Assembly: GCF_900185645.1 (NCBI RefSeq)
Contig: NZ_FYAM01000025.1
Coordinates: 62,001-126,000, forward strand
DNA from: Clostridium sp. BSD9I1
Lineage (GTDB): Bacteria; Bacillota; Clostridia; Clostridiales; Clostridiaceae
Length of the DNA stretch: 64,000 nt
Reading direction: 5' to 3'
Shown piece after piece: positions 34,670 to 43,763 of the stretch. Both the position numbers and the translations under genes were made by a program. The notes beneath the pieces were generated by a model, which did no database searches, was not told where the DNA came from, and saw nothing but the letters and a program-made list of their open reading frames with translations. How positions within the stretch are numbered: position 1 is the stretch's first letter; each line of letters starts with the position of its first letter.

Positions 34670-36568
34670 TTAAAAATCTAAAAGATTTTTCTTGTAATTA
34701 GAATACAGTTTCCTTAGCGTAGCAATTCTTTCATCTAATTCAAGTTGTAATTCAGATACTTTAGCATAATCTTTTTCATCTGCAGCATCTTTGATTCTTG
34801 TAAATAAGCTCTTAGTAGTATAAGTATCTTTCATTAAGTATCTTCTTAACTCATCAATAGCAATCCAATTAGATAAATCTAAATCTAATGCGTTGTCCAT
34901 TGAATGAAGTTTCTTGTAGCTTCTTATTTCTTCACCATAGTTATTTATAAGCCTAGTAGTTATTTCTGTAATCCATCTATTAATAGTTATTAATTTAAAA
35001 CTATTAATGATTTTATCACTTAATATATTTCCTTCTTTTAAAACAGCTAGTTTGTCAGGATGTTTCTCAAAAGCTGTCAAATTTTCATATACTGTTGCAG
35101 GAACCTTTCCAAAGAAATTTTCACGCTCTTCTTCAGTAAAGTCTTCAAATACATCTTCTTCACTTCTGTAAGCTCTATCTTTTTCTAAGTAATCAGCTTC
35201 TTCTCCAGGTTTTTTAGATAGTTCTTTTAATAAATCGTCTTGAGATTTATTATTTAAAACTGAATATTTAATTCCATCCAGCATAGCTAGATATAACGTA
35301 GAAATACATAAATAAGTATTAGTAAAAGGATTTGGAGCTCTTAGCTCAAATCTTGTTCCTAAAGGATTTTGTAAATCTCTTATTACACCTACTAGTATAG
35401 TTCGATTTCTGGAAGGGACTTCCACTGTATGTCCTATGGATGTGACAATACAAACAGGAGCTTCAAATCCAGGCTTCAATCTTCTAAAAGAATCATTAGT
35501 GGAAGTAACAAATGGATTTATTACCTCATAGTTTTTAAGCATTCCCATTAATGAAGAGTAACCAATACCACTTAGGAAGTGGTTTTTATCTGTAGCAAAT
35601 AAGTTCACTCTTTTTCCATTCTTTAATTTAAGGGAAATGCCTACATGAACATGTTTTCCGCTACCGGCAACTCCATCTACTGGTTTTGCAAGGAATGTTA
35701 CATCTAAGCCATTGCGTCTAAATGTTTCCTTAACAACTATTCTAGCTAGTAGTTCATTATCAGCAGCTTGAAGAGGAGAAGAGTACTTCCAATCTATTTC
35801 AAGTTGTTCCATTATGTGAGTTAACTTACCACTATCATCTAACTTAGCTTTTACTCCACCAACTTCTTTATGACCCATTTCTGGCTCTAGACCATAGTAT
35901 TCTAAGAGTAGTAAGGATTGCTCTAAAGCTGTTCTTACAGAACCTTTAGTTCTAGTCCAATACTGTTCATGAAGTACTTGAGATGTTGAGAGTTCTTCTG
36001 TTTCGGCTTTATCATTAGGGGTTTTAACCCAAAATTCAAGTTCTGTAGCAGAAGTTATTACTATATCTTCTATATCATCGAAGGTAATATTAAATTCGGA
36101 AAGCACATAAGGATGAGATTTAAGTAATTCCGTAAGAGAGGATTTAATGTGTTCAATTGAGCTTTTTAAAATATATCGTGAGTCTATTGGCTTATTTTCA
36201 TGATATAAAAAGCAAGGTATTCTAAGCGTACCAACAGGATTATTTGTTTCAGAGTCTATATGTTCATAGTTATAGTCTACAAACCAATTAGTATCAAGAT
36301 CTGCAATCATATCAACTTTTGCATTATTTAAAGTTGCTATTCCAGGAAAGAAAACAGAAGAACCATCTGTTTGCACTCCACCTGTTAAAAAGGTAGACAT
36401 GTCCTCTAAAAAAAGTGGAACTGGAATCTTTTCATCAGTATCATTACCAGAAAGGTCTATTCCCACAAATGAAACAAATTTTATTTCAGTATGAGAACTT
36501 AGTATTGAGCGTAAATTTTCTTCTGAATGCATGGTAGGTGGTATTAAATACAGCAAGTCTTTTAACAT
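34670..36568 (-). CDS. large (about 630-aa) glutamine synthetase
   Basis: This 632-aa glutamine synthetase makes glutamine from glutamate, ammonia and ATP. The catalytic domain shows TSATELEFWVK (metal-binding Glu), EPEMGHKEVGGVKAKL, DVTFLAKPVDGVAGSGKHVHVGIS (His-Val-His and substrate loop), NRTILVGVIRDLQNPLGTRFELRAPNPFTNTYL (Arg and Glu ligands). The N-terminal beta-grasp domain (FVGIDLSGNDTDEKIPVPLFLED ... LTGGVQTDGSSVFFPG) is present. A helical C-terminal extension of about 170 residues sets it apart from the 440-470 aa type I enzymes; it is nearer in size to type III and similar large clostridial enzymes. The 220-bp upstream region shows no clear riboswitch. Confidence 0.9.
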   Translation of the reverse strand: MLKDLLYLIPPTMHSEENLRSILSSHTEIKFVSFVGIDLSGNDTDEKIPVPLFLEDMSTFLTGGVQTDGSSVFFPGIATLNNAKVDMIADLDTNWFVDYNYEHIDSETNNPVGTLRIPCFLYHENKPIDSRYILKSSIEHIKSSLTELLKSHPYVLSEFNITFDDIEDIVITSATELEFWVKTPNDKAETEELSTSQVLHEQYWTRTKGSVRTALEQSLLLLEYYGLEPEMGHKEVGGVKAKLDDSGKLTHIMEQLEIDWKYSSPLQAADNELLARIVVKETFRRNGLDVTFLAKPVDGVAGSGKHVHVGISLKLKNGKRVNLFATDKNHFLSGIGYSSLMGMLKNYEVINPFVTSTNDSFRRLKPGFEAPVCIVTSIGHTVEVPSRNRTILVGVIRDLQNPLGTRFELRAPNPFTNTYLCISTLYLAMLDGIKYSVLNNKSQDDLLKELSKKPGEEADYLEKDRAYRSEEDVFEDFTEEERENFFGKVPATVYENLTAFEKHPDKLAVLKEGNILSDKIINSFKLITINRWITEITTRLINNYGEEIRSYKKLHSMDNALDLDLSNWIAIDELRRYLMKDTYTTKSLFTRIKDAADEKDYAKVSELQLELDERIATLRKLYSNYKKNLLDF

Positions 36569-36788
36569 AGTTGACCTCCTTAAAATAACTAATATTTATC
36601 TTTACATTATATTATAGGCTATATAAAAAATATATGCTTGATTGTACAACTTGCTATAATTTTTGTCAATGATTCTTATCAGTAATTTCTGAAATATGTG
36701 TTTTTAATAGATAATAAATAATGTATAATGATTAATAATGGAAATAAGAAATTAATATTATATAATTATTATAAAGGAAGGGAGTGGC

Positions 36789-37172
36789 TTGATTTTGGAA
36801 AATGATAAGATGATATTAATATATGGATTAAATGAACAAGAAAGTAATGCATTTAAAAAAATAGCATCTGAGTATAACTTGCCAAAACACAAGATTATTA
36901 AAAATGATATGGGTAAAATGACAATTAGGGATATATTGGATGGTTTGAATTTAGAAGTATTTAATGCAGATTTACCAGAAGAAAAGATAATTCTCTTTAA
37001 TAATTTTACTGATGAACAGTTAAAATACACTATAAATCTTATAAGGGAAACATTTGATTTTTCACCTATATTAGCTGTAATTACTCCAACTTCTATAGAA
37101 TGGACTTTTGAAAATTTACTTGAACACTTAGTTGAAGAAAGAGAATGGTTTAAAAAGCAAAAAAATAAATAA
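36789..37172 (+). CDS. DUF3783 domain protein
   Basis: This 127-aa protein appears to match DUF3783, known mainly from clostridia. Recognisable features are MILIYGLNEQESNAFKKIASEYNLPKHKIIKNDMGKMTIRDIL and EEKIILFNNFTDEQLKYTINLIRETFDFSPILAVITPTSIEWTFENLLEHLVEEREWFKK. It has no membrane segments or known motif of catalysis. Start TTG at 36789 with GGAAGGGAG upstream; a second TTG at 36795 is possible. It is followed 24 bp later by an XRE-type regulator on the same strand, suggesting an operon. Function unknown. Confidence 0.78.
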   Translation: MILENDKMILIYGLNEQESNAFKKIASEYNLPKHKIIKNDMGKMTIRDILDGLNLEVFNADLPEEKIILFNNFTDEQLKYTINLIRETFDFSPILAVITPTSIEWTFENLLEHLVEEREWFKKQKNK

Positions 37173-37196
37173 AGATGATTTTACGAGGTGATACTA

Positions 37197-37865
37197 ATGA
37201 GCAGAATAGGAGAAAAGATAAAAAATATTAGAATAGAAAAGGGATTAACACAAAAGCAGTTAGGTAAAAAACTTGGAGTAGCTGAGGGATTTATCAATGA
37301 AGTTGAAAGTGGAAGAAAGGTTATAAATCAATCTCTTATAGATAGGATAGGAAAGGTCTTAGGAAAGGACTTAAATGATATAACTATGTCCTTTGAAGAA
37401 GAAGTATATAAAGAGGAAAAGCAGACTAAGTTTGAATATCAACCTAAAAAGGAAAAGATAAATGATGTATGGAATGAAGCATTTGGATCTGTAATCAAAA
37501 ATGTACCGATATATTCATATGAGTTAAACAAAATGTTAGGACATAAGAAAATGCCTATAATAGAAAATAAAATAGAAGGTTTTCCGCAAGATAAGGTAGT
37601 ATTTTTGCAAATACAAGATGATGAAATGATGGGATTTAGAATTGCTAAAGGGGATATAGCATTTGCAAATCTAACTAATGAAGTGCAAAATAACTCTATA
37701 TGTCTTGTGGAGTATGGTAATGAAAGAAAAATAAGACAAATAAAAATTTTAGATAGTAATAAAGTTTTGCTTATAAGTAATGCAGGAAGTGTAAGAACAG
37801 AGACTATAGAAAAGAAAAGTTTAAAGATAATAGCAAAATTAAATAAATTAGAAATAACTCTGTAA
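37197..37865 (+). CDS. XRE-type regulator with inactive S24/LexA-like domain
   Basis: This 222-aa DNA-binding protein begins (ATG 37197, GAGGTGATACTA upstream) with an HTH_XRE domain: IGEKIKNIRIEKGLTQKQLGKKLGVAEGFINEVESGRKVINQSLIDRIGKVLG. The C-terminal half (about 130-220) follows the peptidase S24 layout (VFLQIQDDEMMGFRIAKGDIAFANLTNEVQNNSICLVEYGNERKIRQIKILDSNKVLLIS). The usual catalytic Ser of GDSM is replaced (DDEM) and the Lys of the V-K-R strand is Arg, so self-cleavage is unlikely. It probably senses a ligand or interacts by the folded domain only. It is coupled with the DUF3783 gene. Confidence 0.82.
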   Translation: MSRIGEKIKNIRIEKGLTQKQLGKKLGVAEGFINEVESGRKVINQSLIDRIGKVLGKDLNDITMSFEEEVYKEEKQTKFEYQPKKEKINDVWNEAFGSVIKNVPIYSYELNKMLGHKKMPIIENKIEGFPQDKVVFLQIQDDEMMGFRIAKGDIAFANLTNEVQNNSICLVEYGNERKIRQIKILDSNKVLLISNAGSVRTETIEKKSLKIIAKLNKLEITL

Positions 37866-37946
37866 AAATAAAAATTAAATAAATGGCAACAAATTAAGTG
37901 TTACTTCATATTTATAATAATGAATAAATGATATAGGAGTAATGTT

Positions 37947-39293
37947 ATGGCCATAGGCAGGCTAAAAGTTCAAGTTTTTAGAGGAAATTCACTTACACCT
38001 GTAGATAATGCAAGGGTAACTATACTTCCTAGTAATATGCAGCTTACAAGAGAAGCTCCCAAAGTACTTAGAAGTAATTCTTCAGGTGTTACAGGGGAAC
38101 TAGAGCTTACAGCTCCTCCACTAGAATATTCACAGATACCTACAGATAACCTTCCATATAGTTTATATGATATTAGGATTGAGGCAGATGGATTTGTGCC
38201 TCAATTCATAGAGGGGTGTCAGGTGTTTCCGGATGTGGTTGCACTTCAACAAAGTAATCTTATTCCTCAGGCTACAAGGCAAGTTCAAGCGGAGCAAACA
38301 ATAATTGTTGAACCAAATACATTAGTTGGAAACTTTTTGCCTAAGATACCGGAGGATCCCAATAAGCCAGATCCACCTCCACCTACAGGACTTGTAGTTT
38401 TACCTGAACCTGTAGTTCCTGAATTTATAGTAGTTCATGCTGGAAGACCTGATGATGATTCAGCACCTAATTATACTGTTAGGTATAGGGATTACATTAA
38501 AAATGTGGCATCTTGTGAGATATTTTCCACATGGCCACAAAATACAATTAGAGCAAATGCTATGTGTATAATATCTTTCACATTAAACAGAATATACACA
38601 GAATGGTATAGAGGAAAAGGAAAAAATTTTGACATTACAAGTTCTACTGCTTTTGATCATGCCTTTAGTTATGGCAGAAATATATATGATACGATAAGTG
38701 TTATTGTAGATGAGTTGTTTGCAACTTATATGAAAAGACCTGATAGGAAGCAACCATTACTTGCTCAGTATTGTGATGGTGTGCAGGTACAGTGTCCAGG
38801 ATGGCTTACACAATGGGGCAGTAAATTTCTAGGTGATCAGGGAAGAACACCATATGAGATATTAACCAACTTTTATGGTAGTGACTTATCTTTAACTCGT
38901 GCAAAAGAGGTGGAGGGTATTCCCAAGTCTTATCCTGGAACACCTCTGCGTCAAGGTAGTAGAGGAACTGATGTTAGAACAATACAAACTTATTTAAATA
39001 GAATAGCACAAAATTATCCTGCTATTCCAAAGGTAAGAGTAGATGGAGTATTTGGGGCAGAGACCACAAGGTCTGTAACTGTATTCCAACAAATATTTAA
39101 TTTACCTCAAAATGGAGTAGTAGATTATGCTACTTGGTATAGTATATCAAATATATATGTAGCAGTTACGCAAATAGCAGAGCTAAGGGGCATAGAGGGT
39201 AGTGAGTTTAAAAATGGAATTTTTGTGCCTCCAGCATATGGCATACAAACTAAAAATTTTATACCAACTGCAATGTATCCAGAAGAATGTTAA
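37947..39293 (+). CDS. sleC: spore cortex-lytic enzyme SleC
   Basis: This 448-aa germination lysin degrades spore cortex peptidoglycan. The whole protein follows C. perfringens SleC: a pre-domain with the CnaB-like opening (VQVFRGNSLTPVDNARVTILP), VEPNTLVGNFLPKIPEDPN (processing region), then LPEPVVPEFIVVHAGRPDDDSAPNYTVRYRDYIKNVASCEIFSTWPQNTIRANAMCIISFTLNRIYTEWYRGKGKNFDITSSTAFDHAFSYGRNI, the SpoIID-like catalytic domain, and a C-terminal peptidoglycan-binding domain (LRQGSRGTDVRTIQTYLNRIA...GVFGAETTRSVTVFQQIFNLPQNG). In known systems CspB cleaves the pro-form; a Csp-like double protease is encoded at 7643. It is monocistronic. Confidence 0.96.
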   Translation: MAIGRLKVQVFRGNSLTPVDNARVTILPSNMQLTREAPKVLRSNSSGVTGELELTAPPLEYSQIPTDNLPYSLYDIRIEADGFVPQFIEGCQVFPDVVALQQSNLIPQATRQVQAEQTIIVEPNTLVGNFLPKIPEDPNKPDPPPPTGLVVLPEPVVPEFIVVHAGRPDDDSAPNYTVRYRDYIKNVASCEIFSTWPQNTIRANAMCIISFTLNRIYTEWYRGKGKNFDITSSTAFDHAFSYGRNIYDTISVIVDELFATYMKRPDRKQPLLAQYCDGVQVQCPGWLTQWGSKFLGDQGRTPYEILTNFYGSDLSLTRAKEVEGIPKSYPGTPLRQGSRGTDVRTIQTYLNRIAQNYPAIPKVRVDGVFGAETTRSVTVFQQIFNLPQNGVVDYATWYSISNIYVAVTQIAELRGIEGSEFKNGIFVPPAYGIQTKNFIPTAMYPEEC

Positions 39294-39295
39294 AA

Positions 39296-39335
39296 AAATT
39301 TCCCGGAAAATTTTCCGGGAGATTTTTTAATATAG
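39296..39335. terminator. bidirectional terminator between sleC and SpoIID/LytB gene
   Basis: TCCCGGAAAA (39301) and TTTTCCGGGA (ending 39320) form a perfect 20-bp palindrome, flanked by A and T runs (AAAAAAATT / GATTTTTTAA). Confidence 0.85.
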
Positions 39336-41093
39336 TTTAGTTAAATTTATATTTTTATAATATGTGTTTAGAATAGATTTAAAATCCTTTCCACTCTTAG
39401 ATAGCGCCATAGCTCCATATTGACTCATACCAACTCCATGACCATACCCACCACCATATATTATAAAAGCATCATTAACTTTATCAATAGAAAAGAACGA
39501 TGATGGTAGAAGATTATTATTTATCAAAGGTTCACCTTTATGCCTTATAATAGGTATAATTTCATCAGTGTAATCTTTATTAAGCCTTATGGCACTTCTA
39601 ATATTATAGTCATTTTGTACATTTACTGTTGCGTTAGAAAATATAAAGCTTATTTCTATTATATTTCCATATTTACTACGCTTAGTTACTTTAATATCTT
39701 TTAATTCTTTAAGTTCTGGAAAGCCTTTAGATGAATTGTTGGACTTTACACTCACGTAATCCTTTCTATTCTCAAATAAGTATTTAAGTGATTTTATAAG
39801 TGATTTTTCAAGAGAAGTTTTTTTAATTTCTACATTCCATCTAAAATAAGGTGATTCTAAATCTATCGCATCATATTTTGTACTCTTAAAAAACTGTAGC
39901 CATTCTGCTTCGTTTATTGGTGATTTGTTAACATTATTAATATAATATCCTGTAAAATAATAATCTTTATTTTCAGAAGTTCCATATTCTTTGAACCATA
40001 CATCATCATACAAAGTTCCGAGGCCGGGGGAAGTTGAGTAGTATTTAGCATCTATAGGTTGATCTTTGTTTGTCATAATTAGTCCCTTAGTTAAATTAAC
40101 AGCTTCAGTTGCCATGGAATTAGTAGGGGTATTGTTATAAACTTGACTTTGAGTACTATCATCTACATAAAACCCAAGTTCTGCAAATCTACATTGCAGC
40201 ATATCAGACAATGCATAAGTTCTTGCAGCTATAGCTTGGCACTTTAAGGATTCTAAACCTCCAATGGTTGGCATTTCAGAGGGAACAACCTTAACTAGAT
40301 AATTTTCTAAGGAAATTTCATTAATTATAAGCAACTTATTGTCCTTTTCAGAAGTTATTTCAAGAATTCCACTATAGGAAGGAATAAAATCAGGGGAACC
40401 TCTTCTTATAGAATTAATCCTTAAGTTTTCGCCTTTTAAATAAAGTCTTTCTTTGAATTTTAATTCTTTATCATTTAACAACACTGTATTTGGAGTAATA
40501 GTAATTTTACTATTCTTGGCTATATCTAATTTTAAGTTTTCTCTTAAGCTATAGAGTAGAGTAGAAGACAAACATTCTATTTCAATATTTGGATGATAAA
40601 TGGATGAAAACTTTGTAGTGGATATTCCAATTCTCATATTAGTATAATCCTCTGGGGTGATGATAATAGTTTTTAATTTGCCTTTATCATCAAGATACAT
40701 ATTCAAGTTATTTTTCCCCACTAATATCTTTTCACTGTCAGAAGGTACAAGTACATTACCATCATAAAAGTAATATTGAGACTTAGATACGAGAGATATA
40801 GGCCCTTTCTTTTCAAGATCATAGGTATTAATATTTTTTTTCATTATGCGATCCTTTAAAGGGAATTCCTCTTTAAGGGAGAAGATACCTATAAGGTTAT
40901 ATTTATAGCTTAAGACTGTCCCCAAACCATAAGTTTTTGATAGTTTAACTTTATGAGGCCTATTATTTATGTATACTTTTGTATAGTCATTATATTTCCC
41001 AGCTACTACTGCATGGGTAACTTTCCTTGGGAAAAATAGTATAAAAGTCAGTATAATTAAGAAGAGTATTAATATATTCTTAATCCTAAACAA
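39327..41093 (-). CDS. SpoIID/LytB domain protein
   Basis: From TTG 41093 (with GAGGGGTGAAAA upstream) it has 588 aa. An N-terminal membrane anchor (about 5-25, NILILFLIILTFILFF) leads to an outside portion. The SpoIID domain lies around residues 245-585: RRGSPDFIPSYSGILEI, ENYLVKVVPSEMPTIGGLESLKCQAIAARTYAL (catalytic Glu region), DSTQSQVYN, EAVNLTKGLIMT, AKYYSTSPG and YGGGYGHGVGMSQYGAMALSK. SpoIID enzymes are lytic transglycosylases cutting glycan strands without stem peptides; LytB-type ones act as amidase enhancers. It converges with sleC, also a SpoIID-like enzyme. The longer frame (to 41108) lacks a proper ribosome spacing. Confidence 0.9.
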   Translation of the reverse strand: MFRIKNILILFLIILTFILFFPRKVTHAVVAGKYNDYTKVYINNRPHKVKLSKTYGLGTVLSYKYNLIGIFSLKEEFPLKDRIMKKNINTYDLEKKGPISLVSKSQYYFYDGNVLVPSDSEKILVGKNNLNMYLDDKGKLKTIIITPEDYTNMRIGISTTKFSSIYHPNIEIECLSSTLLYSLRENLKLDIAKNSKITITPNTVLLNDKELKFKERLYLKGENLRINSIRRGSPDFIPSYSGILEITSEKDNKLLIINEISLENYLVKVVPSEMPTIGGLESLKCQAIAARTYALSDMLQCRFAELGFYVDDSTQSQVYNNTPTNSMATEAVNLTKGLIMTNKDQPIDAKYYSTSPGLGTLYDDVWFKEYGTSENKDYYFTGYYINNVNKSPINEAEWLQFFKSTKYDAIDLESPYFRWNVEIKKTSLEKSLIKSLKYLFENRKDYVSVKSNNSSKGFPELKELKDIKVTKRSKYGNIIEISFIFSNATVNVQNDYNIRSAIRLNKDYTDEIIPIIRHKGEPLINNNLLPSSFFSIDKVNDAFIIYGGGYGHGVGMSQYGAMALSKSGKDFKSILNTYYKNINLTKLY

Positions 41094-41227
41094 ATTTTCA
41101 CCCCTCAAAGCAAATTCTATATTTTATGAATATTACAATTTTATATTAATTATAACCTATTATTTTTTGTAAAAACATAGATGATAAGTTATAATTTATA
41201 TAAAAGTATTTATTAGGGGGAAGGTAA

Positions 41228-43027
41228 ATGAAGGGGACAGTAGTTGCTACATGGTTAAGAACTTGCAGAAGTCTTTATAAAGATGAGGTAGTAAATGAAG
41301 CTATGGAAGCAGTGGGATGGAACAGAAGTAAAATATTTTCTCCAGTAGAAACTGTAGAGGATATTAAAGTAAAAAAAGTAATAGAATATATAGCTAATGA
41401 AAATAATATAAGTGAAAAGGATTTGTGGAAAAATATAGGGATAGATAACATTACTGCATTTCATAAGGATTTTCCAGCATTTTTCGAACATGAAAATTTA
41501 TATTCATTTTTCAAGTCAATGTTTGATGTGCATGTAGTAATGACCAAGAAGTTTCCAGGGGCAAAGCCGCCTTTGGTTACTATAGAACCTATTTCAAATA
41601 ATGAAGCTATATTTTACTATAAATCTGATAGAGGAATGTTTGATTATTTCTTAGGACTTACAGAAGGAAGTATAAGATTTTTCAAGGAAAATATAAGAAT
41701 ACAGGAAGTCGAAAGAAATAAAAATTCTCTAAAACTTAAATTAACTTTTGAGAATGATATATATTATAAGAGAGTGTATAGATTTAATAAAATTATGTCC
41801 TTAGGGTTTATAAAGGATATGGGGGTAAAGGTAGGAATAATTACGTTTATAACATCTTTAATAAGCACACTAGGATTTATTGGAGTAAATAATATTTTTA
41901 AAGCATTGTCCATACCAGTTATAAATGGAGTACTTTCCTATATAACTTGCAGTATGTTAATGGCACCGAAGAAGGCAATAAAAGAAGAAATTCAAAAGAT
42001 AGTAAATAATAAGTACATAGAAGACGGAGATATTGTGACTGGAGATAGTTTCGAAGATATATTTACACTTTTAAAACAATATAAAAGAAATATAAAAGCT
42101 GATTTTGTTGGATTTAAAGGTGTTACAGATGAAATGGATACATTTGCAGATAGAATAAATAATATTAGTAGTTCTATGAATCAAACATCAGAAGAAATAT
42201 CTGGAGTTGTAGAGCAAGTGGCAGAAAGTGCTGTAAGTCAAGCTGAAAACACTGAACATGCTGTAGCGGTTTTAAATGATAATATACAAAATTTAAAGAA
42301 AATAGTAAACAGTGAAAATAGTAATAAGTTAGAGCTTGAAAGGGCAATTAATAAAATTAATACTAGCTATGAATATGTAGTAAATAGCAGCCAAAATATT
42401 ATGTTAAATCTTGAAAAGTTTCAGCAGGTTAGGAATAAAGGAATAGAACTTCAACATAAGGCTAAGGATATAACAAATATTGTATGTATGGTGTCTGAAA
42501 TATCTGAACAAACTAACTTATTAGCTTTAAATGCTTCTATAGAGGCAGCAAGGGCAGGGGAGCAGGGGAGAGGTTTTGCAGTAGTTGCAGAAGAGGTAAG
42601 GAAGCTTGCGGAAGAAACTAAAAAGGCTGTACAAGAGATTAATGTTAACCTAATTAGTTTTGCAGAACAAACAAAAATACTTTCTGAAGAAATAGATACA
42701 CAATATGTAATATTAGAAGTTGAGACTAAAAATTTAGAAAATGTCAAGGATATAAGTTACGAAGCAACTAATTCAGTTAAAACTGTATCATCTTCTATGA
42801 TAGAAACTATTAATGAATTAAATAATGAAGCTAATTTAATTTCAAGTGTATTTGAAAATATAGAGTCTTTAGCTGCTATTGCAGAGGAAAATTCGGCATC
42901 ATCTGAAGAAGTAAGTGCTAATGTTTCTAGTTATACTAATGAATTAAAGAAACTTATCGCTAATATTCAAGAATTCAAGAAAGTTACAGAAGGCTTTAAA
43001 GGAGAACTTGCTAAATATATAATATAA
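41228..43027 (+). CDS. H-NOX (heme NO/O2-binding) methyl-accepting chemoreceptor
   Basis: This 599-aa protein fuses an H-NOX domain (residues 1-185), a short membrane hairpin (about 198-245) and a methyl-accepting signalling domain (about 290-595). The heme motifs fall on canonical positions: His102 (FDVHVV) as proximal ligand, Y131-x-S133-x-R135 (YKSDR) binding heme propionates, and Tyr140 (FDYFLGL). Tyr140 is the residue that stabilises bound O2 in the Thermoanaerobacter domain. The hairpin tip is [35 protein letters not shown]. The predicted role is chemotaxis in response to O2 or NO, with the sensor on the cytoplasmic side. A GGGGGAAGG site precedes the ATG. Confidence 0.95.
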   Translation: MKGTVVATWLRTCRSLYKDEVVNEAMEAVGWNRSKIFSPVETVEDIKVKKVIEYIANENNISEKDLWKNIGIDNITAFHKDFPAFFEHENLYSFFKSMFDVHVVMTKKFPGAKPPLVTIEPISNNEAIFYYKSDRGMFDYFLGLTEGSIRFFKENIRIQEVERNKNSLKLKLTFENDIYYKRVYRFNKIMSLGFIKDMGVKVGIITFITSLISTLGFIGVNNIFKALSIPVINGVLSYITCSMLMAPKKAIKEEIQKIVNNKYIEDGDIVTGDSFEDIFTLLKQYKRNIKADFVGFKGVTDEMDTFADRINNISSSMNQTSEEISGVVEQVAESAVSQAENTEHAVAVLNDNIQNLKKIVNSENSNKLELERAINKINTSYEYVVNSSQNIMLNLEKFQQVRNKGIELQHKAKDITNIVCMVSEISEQTNLLALNASIEAARAGEQGRGFAVVAEEVRKLAEETKKAVQEINVNLISFAEQTKILSEEIDTQYVILEVETKNLENVKDISYEATNSVKTVSSSMIETINELNNEANLISSVFENIESLAAIAEENSASSEEVSANVSSYTNELKKLIANIQEFKKVTEGFKGELAKYII

Positions 43028-43089
43028 TAATGAATGGGAGGTGAAGGCTGCTTTTACAGTAAATAGATTTTATTTACAGCAGCTTTCCT

Positions 43090-43743
43090 ATGGAGCATCT
43101 TTATAATGTAATCCTTTGTAAATGGAAGGAAATATCGAAACGAGCAGTATTTAGTTTAATAATTCCAATTATAAGCGTGATATATCCTATTCTAAATACA
43201 CCAAGTGTAAGGTCAGTTGTTATGCATACATTTATAGATGATCTCATTCCTTTTAATGCTTTTTTTGTAGTGCCATATATGCTGTGGTATGCCTATGTAG
43301 CATGGTTCTTGTTATATCTTTGTATAGTAGATAAGGATAATTACTTCAAACTCTTGGCGTGCTTAGCAATAGGAATGCTTATAAGCTATGGGGTGTTTTA
43401 TCTCTATCCATCCCATGTGCCAAGACCCATAATAATAAAAAAAGATGTTTTTTCACAGATGGTGGCATTTATATACCAAAGAGATAATCCTTACAATTGT
43501 TTTCCAAGTATCCATGTTTTAAATTCATTGTTAGTGGCTATGTATGTAAATTCAAGCGACAAAGTAAGCATAACAGTAAAAATAACTTGTAGTGTGCTGG
43601 CAACGCTAATAATTATGTCTACTTTGTTTATAAAGCAACACTATTTTGTAGATACAATAGGGGCTATATTTTTAGGGTGTATATTATTTAAATTGATGAA
43701 CATTGTAACGACTAAGCAGATAAAAAATACAAGAAACCTGTAG
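43090..43743 (+). CDS. PAP2-family membrane phosphatase
   Basis: This 217-aa integral membrane protein has about six helices and a type-2 phosphatidic acid phosphatase signature: YPSHVPRP (KxxxxxxRP-like start), PYNCFPSIHVLNSLLVAMY (PSxH with active His) and IKQHYFVDTIGAIFLG (SRxxxxxHxxxD-like last motif; HYFVDT with the Asp). Family members dephosphorylate lipid phosphates such as undecaprenyl pyrophosphate or phosphatidic acid. The only good ribosome site, GGGAGGTGA, is 46 nt before ATG 43090; a hairpin (43047-43083) sits between them. A terminator overlaps its stop codon. Confidence 0.85.
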   Translation: MEHLYNVILCKWKEISKRAVFSLIIPIISVIYPILNTPSVRSVVMHTFIDDLIPFNAFFVVPYMLWYAYVAWFLLYLCIVDKDNYFKLLACLAIGMLISYGVFYLYPSHVPRPIIIKKDVFSQMVAFIYQRDNPYNCFPSIHVLNSLLVAMYVNSSDKVSITVKITCSVLATLIIMSTLFIKQHYFVDTIGAIFLGCILFKLMNIVTTKQIKNTRNL

Positions 43744-43763
43744 ATAATATTATCTACAGGTTT
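43734..43763. terminator. bidirectional terminator between PAP2 and PflX-like radical SAM gene
   Basis: A 30-bp perfect palindrome: AAACCTGTAGATAAT and its complement abut at 43748/43749, then TTTAG. It includes the PAP2 stop codon and abuts the stop of the minus-strand gene. Confidence 0.8.

Noticed and set aside
43041-43106. Short GTG frame of 21 codons behind GGGAGGTGA upstream of the PAP2 gene
   Set aside because: The GTG lies within the ribosome site itself and the frame ends just inside PAP2; kept only as part of the hairpin observation.
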